Shown here piece after piece: positions 45,940 to 53,835 of a DNA stretch of 64,000 nt. The notes beneath the pieces are model-generated. The model was not told where the DNA came from. It searched no databases and saw only the letters and a list, made by a program, of their open reading frames with translations. This DNA comes from Mycetocola zhadangensis (GTDB lineage: Bacteria; Actinomycetota; Actinomycetes; Actinomycetales; Microbacteriaceae): positions 1,054,001 through 1,118,000 of the forward strand of contig NZ_RCWJ01000001.1 in the NCBI RefSeq assembly GCF_003668565.1, read 5' to 3'. The position numbers and the translations under genes were made by a program. Each line of letters starts with the position of its first letter. The first letter of the stretch is position 1.

Positions 45940-47120
45940 CAGACACCTCTTCTTCGACCCCGGGCACGCCGCCCCCTGTCGACGAGCGCCCCCAGAACTC
46001 AGGTCCGTTCAGGATTGGAGACCGGGTCCAGCTCACCGGGCCAAAGGGCAAGCGAAACACCATCACCCTTGAGCCCGGCAAGGAATTCCACACTCACCGA
46101 GGCATCGTCAGCCACGACACCATCATCGGGCTGCCAGACGGATCGGTCATTACCACCACCGACGGCATCGAGTACCTTGCCCTCCGACCCTTGCTTGTGG
46201 ACTTCGTCATGTCCATGCCGCGTGGCGCGGCAATCATTTACCCGAAAGACGCTGCCCAGATCGTGGGGCTGGCGGATATTTTTCCCGGAGCTACCGTTGT
46301 CGAGGCCGGTGTCGGCTCTGGCGCCCTGTCGTTGTGGATCCTCCGCGCTATCGGCCCGACCGGTCGCCTGGAGTCGTTCGAACGGCGCGACGAGTTCGCG
46401 GATGTTGCCCGAGGCAACGTCGCAACGTTCTTTGGTTACGACCCCGAGAACTGGCGTGTGTCCGTTGGAGACCTCACCGAGACACTTCCGACCACGATGG
46501 AACCGAACTCGGTCGACCGCGTCGTGCTCGATATGCTCGCGCCGTGGGAATGCATTGACGCCTGCGCCGACGCGATGAAGCCTGGGGGAGTGATCCTCTG
46601 CTACGTAGCCACCGTGACCCAGCTGTCCCGCGTCGCCGAGGCCATTCGGGCAACCGGACGATTCACCAACCCCGACTCGAGCGAGACCATGGTGCGCGGC
46701 TGGCACGTTGAAGGACTTGCTGTTCGACCGGACCACCGAATGATCGGCCACACCGGTTTCCTCATCACCGCCCGCAAGCTGGCAGACGGCGCGGTTCTCC
46801 CGGAACTCAAGCGTCGGCCGAGTAAGTCCGACTTCAGTGACGAAGACGTCGAATTGTGGACCCCCGGCGCATTGGGTGAGCGGAATGTCAGCGCCAAGAT
46901 TCTGCGCAAGCGTGTGAGAAGTGTTGCCAACTCAGCCGAACTGTCCAAGGCGAGGGGTCTCGGTTCCGACCAGATGACATCCGATTTGTCACAGTCAACG
47001 GAATCCGACACCGACGTAGACCAGTCGAGCCTTGACACAGGGATGCACGGGTCCGCACCGTTCGACTCCGTAACGGGCGACTCTGCAAATTCGGAGCCTG
47101 ACGAAACGACGCGTGGCTAA
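45936..47120 (+). CDS. trmI: tRNA (adenine-58-N1)-methyltransferase TrmI
   Basis: Methylates A58 in the T-loop of tRNA. The AdoMet site is VVEAGVGSGALSLWILRAIG with the acidic ESFERRDE. The N-terminal FRIGDRVQLTGPKG and THRGIVSHDTIIG segments are typical of the bacterial enzyme. The core is about 290 residues, and the last 80 are an acidic, disordered-looking tail. In many actinobacteria the proteasomal ATPase gene follows directly; here an FKBP gene follows instead. Confidence 0.93.
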   Translation: MTDTSSSTPGTPPPVDERPQNSGPFRIGDRVQLTGPKGKRNTITLEPGKEFHTHRGIVSHDTIIGLPDGSVITTTDGIEYLALRPLLVDFVMSMPRGAAIIYPKDAAQIVGLADIFPGATVVEAGVGSGALSLWILRAIGPTGRLESFERRDEFADVARGNVATFFGYDPENWRVSVGDLTETLPTTMEPNSVDRVVLDMLAPWECIDACADAMKPGGVILCYVATVTQLSRVAEAIRATGRFTNPDSSETMVRGWHVEGLAVRPDHRMIGHTGFLITARKLADGAVLPELKRRPSKSDFSDEDVELWTPGALGERNVSAKILRKRVRSVANSAELSKARGLGSDQMTSDLSQSTESDTDVDQSSLDTGMHGSAPFDSVTGDSANSEPDETTRG

Positions 47121-47217
47121 GATGGCCCGGGGTGAGCGTCAGCGCACCCGACTTCTCTCGGGAACGCCATCCGGCTCGATTCCCTCCCTGAACTTTCCAG
47201 TACGAAAAAGAGGCACC

Positions 47218-48153
47218 GTGCAGAAGGCACCCGCATTACTCCTGACCGCAGGGGTCGTCCTGACCGCTCTCACCGGCTGCGCCCAGGCGCCGGGCAGCGA
47301 CTGCGAGGCGCCGGTCACTTCCGGCGACGCGTCGAACGTTGTGGAAGCGACAGGCAAGCTCGGAACGACTCCCGCTGTGGACTTCCCGACGCCGCTGAAG
47401 ACTGTCTCGACTCAGGTGTCCACCCTCATCGAGGGTGACGGTGCCCCGATCGCTGCAGACCAGCTCGTTGAGATGAGCTTCTCGTTCTACAACGGAACGA
47501 CGGGAGAGCCCGTTGAGGAAGGCGCATATACGGAGCCTGGCGTCTACCTGCCGTCGCAGTTGCTCCCGGGGATGGCTGCAAGCATCGAATGCGCCACCGT
47601 CGGATCGCGCATCGCCGCAACAATGAGCCCGGCGGATGCCTTCGGCGAAGCTGGCAGCGCCCAGCTGCGCGTCGCACCCGACGACTCGATCGTCATGGTT
47701 GCCGACATTACCGACTCGTTCCTCGCTAAGGCCAATGGAGCACGAACGCCAGTGTTCCAGTCCGGTTTCCCGAGTGTCGTCACAGCCGCGGATGGAACTC
47801 CTGGCATCACCGTCCCGAAATCTGAAGCACCAACCGAGCTGAAGGTTGCCACACTCAAAACCGGTGACGGTGCAAAGGTATCCGCGAACGACCGCGTGGT
47901 CGTGCACTACACGGGCGCCCTGTGGGAAGACAACAGCATCTTCGACTCCTCATGGACCAAAGGCACGCCCGCGGTCTTCAGCCTCGACGGAATCGTCCCT
48001 GGCCTGGCTTCGGCGATTGACGGCAAGACGGTCGGCTCCCAGATCATTGCTGTCATTCCGCCGGAGCTCGGCTACGGAGACCAGTCCGCAGGCTCCATTC
48101 CGCCCGGATCGACCCTCGTCTTCGTCGTCGACATCCTCGGGACAGTCGACTAA
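47218..48153 (+). CDS. FKBP-type peptidyl-prolyl isomerase lipoprotein
   Basis: A 311-residue exported isomerase. The N-terminus has a lipobox (ALTGC) after a hydrophobic stretch, so it should be a membrane-anchored lipoprotein. The C-terminal FKBP domain is clear: VVVHYTGALWEDNSIFDSSW, VPGLASAIDGKTVGS and IPPELGYGDQ. A preceding FKBP-like domain is more divergent. The frame opens at 47113, but the GTG at 47218, after AAAGAGG, puts the signal peptide at the start. Lnt, encoded further on, would acylate it. Confidence 0.92.
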   Translation: MQKAPALLLTAGVVLTALTGCAQAPGSDCEAPVTSGDASNVVEATGKLGTTPAVDFPTPLKTVSTQVSTLIEGDGAPIAADQLVEMSFSFYNGTTGEPVEEGAYTEPGVYLPSQLLPGMAASIECATVGSRIAATMSPADAFGEAGSAQLRVAPDDSIVMVADITDSFLAKANGARTPVFQSGFPSVVTAADGTPGITVPKSEAPTELKVATLKTGDGAKVSANDRVVVHYTGALWEDNSIFDSSWTKGTPAVFSLDGIVPGLASAIDGKTVGSQIIAVIPPELGYGDQSAGSIPPGSTLVFVVDILGTVD

Positions 48154-48218
48154 CCCAGAACTGGCGGCCCGCGACTAGCCGGGACGCTCCGGATCGAGCA
48201 CGCAACTAGGATGATGCT

Positions 48219-49262
48219 GTGTCAGAACCCCCCGCTGCAGCGCCCGTCCCCGTCGAGGAACGGCTCTTCAGCCTCGTGCTCGCCCTCCTCGCCACAGAGC
48301 AGGGCCTGACCAAGTCAGAGATTCTGTCGACGGTTCAAGGGTATCGCCAGCGCTACTCACAGTTTGGCGACAATGCGAGCCTCGACCGGCAGTTCGAGCG
48401 CGATAAAGACGACATTCGCGAGCTGGGTATCCCGCTCGAAACCTTGGATCAGCCCGGAGATCCGGGTAACAACCAGTCGATGCGCTACCGCATTCCCAAA
48501 GGGGAATACGACCTGCCGAGCGACATCACGTTCTCACCGACTGAGATTGCACTGCTGTCCCTCGCGGCGACGGTCTGGAGGCAGGGTTCACTGTCGGCTG
48601 AGTCGCAAAGGGCAATGCTCAAGCTCAACTCGCTCGGGATCGAATCGGACGACCCTGTCATCGGTTACGCGCCCCGGGTTCGCATTCGGGAGAGCGCGTT
48701 CGACCCGCTTCGAGTTGCCCTCGACAAGCACGCGATCGTCAAGTTCCCGTATCTCAAACCGGGTGAGCCTGCCGGCAGGACGCGAACTGTGGCGCCCCTG
48801 GCGCTCGTGCAGCACCGCGGCCGCTGGCACCTATCCGCGCACGATATAGACGTGGACGACAACCGCACGTTCCTGTTGAGTCGCATCGTGGGCCCGGTCG
48901 TCTCGACGTCGAAGACCTGGGTGCCACCGGAGCTATCAGGACACGCTGAGCGGTCACTTCGCGAACTTGATGCCCTGTGGGAGTCACAGGTGGCCGTGAT
49001 CCGAGTTGAGCAAGGAACGGATGCCGCCACGCGGCTCTCTAAGCGCGCCCAGGTGGGATTCGACTCGGCTGGGGCCGACGAACTGCGACTGCACTACACG
49101 GATGTTGATGTGCTTGCCGACGAGCTCGCCGGGTACGGTCCAGAGGTGCTGGTACTCACGCCAGACCGCCTCCGTTCAGCGGTGCTGTCGAGGCATCACA
49201 CCACAGTCGAGCGCCACCGGGATACCCAGCCCATCGCAGACAAGGGGTCCGATCGTGGCTAG
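48219..49262 (+). CDS. pafB: WYL-domain transcriptional regulator PafB
   Basis: A 347-residue helix-turn-helix plus WYL protein. The N-terminal winged helix (EERLFSLVLALLATEQGLTKSEIL) is followed by a WYL domain with GRWHLSAHDIDVDDNRTFLLSRI. With PafC it forms a heterodimer that activates the LexA-independent DNA damage response in mycobacteria. TAGGAT (48207-48212) ends six bases before the GTG, indicating a leaderless start. It overlaps pafC by eight bases. Confidence 0.93.
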   Translation: MSEPPAAAPVPVEERLFSLVLALLATEQGLTKSEILSTVQGYRQRYSQFGDNASLDRQFERDKDDIRELGIPLETLDQPGDPGNNQSMRYRIPKGEYDLPSDITFSPTEIALLSLAATVWRQGSLSAESQRAMLKLNSLGIESDDPVIGYAPRVRIRESAFDPLRVALDKHAIVKFPYLKPGEPAGRTRTVAPLALVQHRGRWHLSAHDIDVDDNRTFLLSRIVGPVVSTSKTWVPPELSGHAERSLRELDALWESQVAVIRVEQGTDAATRLSKRAQVGFDSAGADELRLHYTDVDVLADELAGYGPEVLVLTPDRLRSAVLSRHHTTVERHRDTQPIADKGSDRG

Positions 49263-50262
49263 CGCTGCTCCGCATGGCAGGGACAAGCTTGCCTTCCTGC
49301 TCGCTCTTGTTCCATACCTGATGGACAAAGGACGCGTTTCCGTTGCTGAAGCGGCGCGCCATTTCGGCGTCACCGAGTCACAGATTCGGGACTCCGTCAA
49401 TCTCATCGCCGTCTCCGGTGTGCCGGGCGAAACCAGTTCATACCAGCACGAAGATCTGTTTGATATCGATTGGGATCTCCTGGATGAGCGGGATGAGATC
49501 GTCATCACGCACCTCGTGGCGATAGATGATTCCCCGCGCTTTTCCGCACGTGAGGCCGCCGCGCTCATCGCCGGTCTGCAGTACCTGTCGTCCCTGCCTG
49601 AGCAGACTGACAGGGGCGTGCTCGTCTCGCTCCTTGCCAAGTTGTCACATGGCGCATCTGGAACTCCCAGTGAGGTGGCGGTGAGTTCGTCGGAGGTCGA
49701 TGGCTTTGTGAGCGTTATTCGTGACGCTGTGGCCGGAGGTTTCCGCATCCAGTTCGACTACCTCAACTCCCGAGGCGCGTTGGAGCGGCGTTCGGTCGAT
49801 CCGCTTCGCCTGGAGTCCCTCGACGAGGACTGGTACATGCGTGGCTGGGACCATGTCCGAGAAGCCACGCGAACATTTAGACTCGACCGGATGAGCGCTC
49901 TGTCCCGGACGACGGAGCCCGTGAGCTCGCGTGCCGGCGAGATCACGCTCGGGGACAAGCTGTTTGAACCAAGCGACACCGATCTCACAGTGGTGGTGGA
50001 ACTCGACAGTAACGCCCTTCCGCTCATCGCGGACTACCTCACAACCGAAGCACCGACTCCCGTCAGCGCTACGCGCACCCGAGTTACCCTTCACCTCGCC
50101 CACACACACGGTCTCAAGCGACTCGTCGCAGGACTCGCCGGGGCCGTTACCGTGGTCGACCCGGCATCCGCACGAACACGCGTGGCAGACTGGGCACAGG
50201 CTGCTCTCGACAGATATGACGAGAACGGCTTGCCCAGCCATAAGACAGGAATCCCACGCTAG
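49255..50262 (+). CDS. pafC: WYL-domain transcriptional regulator PafC
   Basis: A 335-residue partner of PafB with the same architecture: an HTH region (VSVAEAARHFGVTESQIRDS) and a WYL domain (DEDWYMRGWDHVREATRTFRLDRM). The GTG at 49255 lies inside the end of pafB (eight-base overlap), so the two are translationally coupled. The frame is open further upstream inside pafB. The stop codon sits in a perfect 20-bp palindrome. The usual proteasome neighbours of pafBC are missing in this genome segment. Confidence 0.93.
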   Translation: MASAAPHGRDKLAFLLALVPYLMDKGRVSVAEAARHFGVTESQIRDSVNLIAVSGVPGETSSYQHEDLFDIDWDLLDERDEIVITHLVAIDDSPRFSAREAAALIAGLQYLSSLPEQTDRGVLVSLLAKLSHGASGTPSEVAVSSSEVDGFVSVIRDAVAGGFRIQFDYLNSRGALERRSVDPLRLESLDEDWYMRGWDHVREATRTFRLDRMSALSRTTEPVSSRAGEITLGDKLFEPSDTDLTVVVELDSNALPLIADYLTTEAPTPVSATRTRVTLHLAHTHGLKRLVAGLAGAVTVVDPASARTRVADWAQAALDRYDENGLPSHKTGIPR

Positions 50263-50281
50263 CGTGGGATAACGCTAAACT
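50251..50281 (+). promoter_or_regulatory. Perfect 20-bp palindrome over the presumed tatA promoter
   Basis: ATCCCACGCT-AGCGTGGGAT (50251-50270) is a perfect palindrome that includes the pafC stop codon. It is followed by a -10-like TAAACT (50276-50281), so the palindrome overlaps the -35 position of a tatA promoter. It may be an operator, or in RNA a short hairpin after pafC. Confidence 0.5.
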
Positions 50282-50314
50282 TCTGGCCAACAGCACAGAT
50301 CAAAAGGATGGATC

Positions 50315-50584
50315 ATGTTAGCAAACCTCACCGGCTGGCACCTGCTCATTGTCGTATTCCTCGTGCTCCTTCTCTTCGGAGCACCGAAGCTCCCGGCTCT
50401 CGCCAAGAGCGTCGGCCAGTCGATGAAGATCTTCAAGAACGAGATCAAGAGCGATAAGACTGACGCTCCAGAGGCGACAGCTCCCATTCCGCCAGCAACG
50501 ACACCCTCGGTTCCCGCCGCTCCAACTCCGGCACCGACTGAGACCGCGGCGCCTGGCTCGCAAGACGCACACACGAAACCGTAG
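50315..50584 (+). CDS. tatA: Sec-independent translocase subunit TatA
   Basis: An 89-residue protein with one N-terminal transmembrane helix (WHLLIVVFLVLLLFGAPKLP) that includes the conserved F-G hinge, an amphipathic helix (ALAKSVGQSMKIFKNEI) and a Pro/Ala/Thr-rich tail. It forms the variable pore of the twin-arginine pathway together with TatC, which starts six bases later. A tatB gene is not adjacent, as is usual in actinobacteria. AAAGGA precedes the ATG. Confidence 0.95.
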   Translation: MLANLTGWHLLIVVFLVLLLFGAPKLPALAKSVGQSMKIFKNEIKSDKTDAPEATAPIPPATTPSVPAAPTPAPTETAAPGSQDAHTKP

Positions 50585-50589
50585 GGTTC

Positions 50590-51381
50590 GTGACACAGAG
50601 CACCACCGGGCGAAAGCGCTCTGATGGGCGGATGTCGCTCGGCGCGCACCTCATCGAACTGAGGAAACGTCTTTTCATCATCGCCGCAGGCGTTGTCGTC
50701 GCCATGATTGCTGGATTCGTTTTTTCCGAATGGGCTATCGACCAGATGGCCGCGCCGATCACCGAGATTGCCGACGACCGCGGCCAGGCACTTCTTAACT
50801 TCGACGCTGTCACGAGCGCATTCGACCTGCGGATGAAAGTCGCGCTGACACTCGGCATTGTGGCCTCGAGTCCGATCTGGCTTTATCAAATCTGGGCTTT
50901 CCTGGTCCCCGGACTCACACGCAAGGAGATCGGGTACGCTCTCGGATTCCTGTTGAGCGCTGTCCCGCTGTTTCTCGCCGGTTGCGCCGCCGGGTGGTGG
51001 GTCATGCCTCACATCGTGGAACTCATGGTCGGATTCACACCGGCGAACTCATCGAACTTCTTCAACGCCGGAACCTACTTCGACTTCGTTCTGAAACTGC
51101 TTCTTGCGGTAGGGATCGCGTTCGTTGTACCGGTCTTCCTGGTGCTGCTCAACTTCGTTGGAGTGCTGAGTGCGGCGACAATCATCAAGTCGTGGCGCAT
51201 TGCCATCCTGGTGATCGTCCTGTTCTGCGCCATCGCAACTCCAGCTGCCGATGTCATTTCGATGTTCGTTCTCGCCATCCCGATGGTGGTGCTCTACTTC
51301 GCCTCATATGGCATCGCGTGGGTCCATGATCGCCGTGCGGCGAAACGCCAGGCCGCACTTGATGCAGAATTGGCTTTGTGA
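50590..51381 (+). CDS. tatC: Sec-independent translocase subunit TatC
   Basis: Receptor subunit of the Tat system that binds twin-arginine signal peptides. The 263-residue product has six hydrophobic segments. Signatures include the N-terminal SLGAHLIELRKRL and, after the second segment, the loop with FDLRMKVAL and PLYQIWAF-like WLYQIWAFLVPGL. The GTG lies five bases after the tatA stop. It overlaps helY by four bases. Confidence 0.95.
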   Translation: MTQSTTGRKRSDGRMSLGAHLIELRKRLFIIAAGVVVAMIAGFVFSEWAIDQMAAPITEIADDRGQALLNFDAVTSAFDLRMKVALTLGIVASSPIWLYQIWAFLVPGLTRKEIGYALGFLLSAVPLFLAGCAAGWWVMPHIVELMVGFTPANSSNFFNAGTYFDFVLKLLLAVGIAFVVPVFLVLLNFVGVLSAATIIKSWRIAILVIVLFCAIATPAADVISMFVLAIPMVVLYFASYGIAWVHDRRAAKRQAALDAELAL

Positions 51382-53801
51382 CCGCAGACCTCAGCCCCGC
51401 GGAACGATACGCGGCTTCCCGACGTAAAACGCCTCTGCTCGACGCCTTCCGCGAAAAACAACGGTTCGACCTCGACCCGTTCCAGCTCGAGGCGTGTGCG
51501 AGCATCGAAGCGGGAAACAGTGTCCTTGTCGCCGCTCCGACGGGTGCAGGAAAAACGATCGTTGCCGAGTTCGCCATCTTCGCGGCCATGCAAAGTCCGC
51601 GCGGGAAAGTCTTCTATACGGCGCCCATGAAGGCGCTGAGCAATCAAAAGTTCGGGGAGCTCGTCGCCGAGTACGGGGCAGATTCTGTCGGCCTGCTCAC
51701 GGGTGACACGAACATCAATGCGAAGGCCCGCGTTGTCGTGATGACGACGGAAGTCCTCCGCAACATGCTCTATGCGGATTCTGACCTGCTCGTTGACCTC
51801 GCTTACGTCGTTATGGACGAGGTGCACTATCTCGCGGACCGGTTCCGTGGAGCAGTATGGGAAGAAGTCATCATCCATCTCCCAGAGGCCGTTCGGATGG
51901 TCTCGCTCAGCGCGACCGTGTCGAACGCTGAGGAGTTCGGCGACTGGCTTCAAGCGGTTCGCGGACACACCGAGGTCATCGTCTCCGAGGAACGGCCGGT
52001 CCCGCTCGACCAGCACGTTCTCATGCGCGGCAAACTGATCGATCTTTTTGCGGCCCCAACGCTGGCCGAGACATCGCAGGTCAACCCCGAGTTGGTGCGG
52101 ATGGCTCAGTTCGGCGGGCGCAACCTCAACTCAAAGCAGTACGGCGACGTCTCCCGCTATAACGCAAAGGGCGGCCGGCGGCCGGCGCAGCGCGTCGATC
52201 GAGGCGACGTTATCCGCCTCCTCGATGAACACCATCTGATGCCGGCCATCTTCTTCATTTTTAGCCGGGTGGGCTGTGACCAGGCGGTAACGCAGGTGCT
52301 GCGTTCAGGCATCCGTCTCACCGACGTTCACGAACGAGACGAGATCCGCGCGATCGTTGAGGACCGCTGTTCGCAGCTTCCGGACGAAGATCTTGCAGTG
52401 CTCGGTTATTGGGAGTGGCTCGAAGGACTCGAACGTGGCGTCGCCGCCCATCACGCCGGCATGCTGCCTGCATTCAAAGAGGTCGTCGAGGAGCTGTTCC
52501 GCAAGAAGCTTGTCAAGGCAGTTTTCGCGACGGAAACGCTCGCGCTTGGAATCAACATGCCTGCGCGAACCGTCGTGCTGGAGAAGCTGGAAAAATTCAA
52601 CGGCGAAGCGCGTGTGCCGATCACTCCGGGGGAGTATACCCAGCTCACCGGTCGCGCTGGCCGTCGCGGAATCGACGTTGAGGGCCACGCTGTCGTCGCC
52701 TGGCAGGAGGGGCTGCACCCGCAGTCGGTCGCTTCCCTCGCTTCGCGTCGAAGCTACCCGCTGAACTCCAGCTTCAAGCCGACGTACAACATGGCCGTGA
52801 ACCTGATCGACCAGTTCGGACGCGAACGTACACGCGAAATCCTGGAGTCATCGTTCGCTCAGTTCCAGGCAGACCGGGCGGTTGTGGGAATCGCGCGCAA
52901 GGTGCGGGAGCAGGAAGCGTCGCTGACGAAGTACGCGGAGTCGATGACCTGTCATCTTGGTGACTTCCGCGAGTACGCCTCAATGAGGCGTGAACTCACA
53001 GATCTGGAGCGCGGAGCCGCTCAAGCCGACAATTCCACGCGAGCGAACCGCGAGAAGCGCCAGCGCAGGGTGAATGGATTGCGGAAGCGGCTCTCGGCTC
53101 ACCCGTGCCACAGTTGCCCCGAGCGGGAACATCACGCACGCTGGGCCGAACGGTACTTCCGACTCAAGAAGCAAACCGACCAGCTCACCCGACAGATCGC
53201 GACACGCACAGGCGCTGTCGCCAAGATCTTTGATCGGGTCACCGACGTTCTCGTCGAGTATGGGTATTTGCTTCCGAACGCTGACGGACAACTCGAGTTG
53301 AGCTCGGCGGGGCGGACCCTGAAGCGGATCTACGGAGAACGCGATTTGCTCGTCGCCGAGGCTCTGCATCGGAAACTCTGGAATGATCTCGATCCAGCCA
53401 GCCTTGCGGCGATGGCGAGCTGTATCGTGTTCGAACCGCGACGTGATGAGGGCCAGGTGCCCGAACGGTTCTTGCCTCGCGGCGCTTTCCGTGTTGCTCT
53501 CGACAAGACTCAGGATTTGTGGGCCCGGCTCGACGATACCGAACAGGACCACCGGCTTCCAGGCAGTGAGCCTCTCGCCACGGGGCTCGCTATCGCGATG
53601 CACAAGTGGGCGCGCGGGTCTACGCTCAACGCTGTGCTGCTCGATGCCGACATGGCTGCCGGAGACTTCGTGCGTTGGACGAAACAGACGATCGACTTGC
53701 TCGACCAACTGTCGCTTGTTGCCGATGGGGGAGTCGGGCGCAATGCCCGCAAGGCTCTTGAAGCGATCCGGCGCGGAATCGTCGCGTACAGCTCCGTGTG
53801 A
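51378..53801 (+). CDS. helY: Ski2/Mtr4-like DEAD/DExH helicase HelY
   Basis: An 807-residue superfamily 2 helicase. The motifs in order are APTGAGKTIVAEF, DEVHYLADRFRGAVWEE, SLSATVSN, INMPARTVVLEKLEKF and QLTGRAGRRGID. The C-terminal half is helical and carries a CHSC pair near residues 577-580 followed by Glu and His residues. Homologues in mycobacteria are called HelY, with roles proposed in RNA processing. It is linked to tatC by a GTG overlap. Position after tatA-tatC is conserved in actinobacteria. Confidence 0.94.
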   Translation: MTADLSPAERYAASRRKTPLLDAFREKQRFDLDPFQLEACASIEAGNSVLVAAPTGAGKTIVAEFAIFAAMQSPRGKVFYTAPMKALSNQKFGELVAEYGADSVGLLTGDTNINAKARVVVMTTEVLRNMLYADSDLLVDLAYVVMDEVHYLADRFRGAVWEEVIIHLPEAVRMVSLSATVSNAEEFGDWLQAVRGHTEVIVSEERPVPLDQHVLMRGKLIDLFAAPTLAETSQVNPELVRMAQFGGRNLNSKQYGDVSRYNAKGGRRPAQRVDRGDVIRLLDEHHLMPAIFFIFSRVGCDQAVTQVLRSGIRLTDVHERDEIRAIVEDRCSQLPDEDLAVLGYWEWLEGLERGVAAHHAGMLPAFKEVVEELFRKKLVKAVFATETLALGINMPARTVVLEKLEKFNGEARVPITPGEYTQLTGRAGRRGIDVEGHAVVAWQEGLHPQSVASLASRRSYPLNSSFKPTYNMAVNLIDQFGRERTREILESSFAQFQADRAVVGIARKVREQEASLTKYAESMTCHLGDFREYASMRRELTDLERGAAQADNSTRANREKRQRRVNGLRKRLSAHPCHSCPEREHHARWAERYFRLKKQTDQLTRQIATRTGAVAKIFDRVTDVLVEYGYLLPNADGQLELSSAGRTLKRIYGERDLLVAEALHRKLWNDLDPASLAAMASCIVFEPRRDEGQVPERFLPRGAFRVALDKTQDLWARLDDTEQDHRLPGSEPLATGLAIAMHKWARGSTLNAVLLDADMAAGDFVRWTKQTIDLLDQLSLVADGGVGRNARKALEAIRRGIVAYSSV

Positions 53802-53835
53802 GGTTGGCGCTCGATCGACGATCTAGGCTGGGGAG

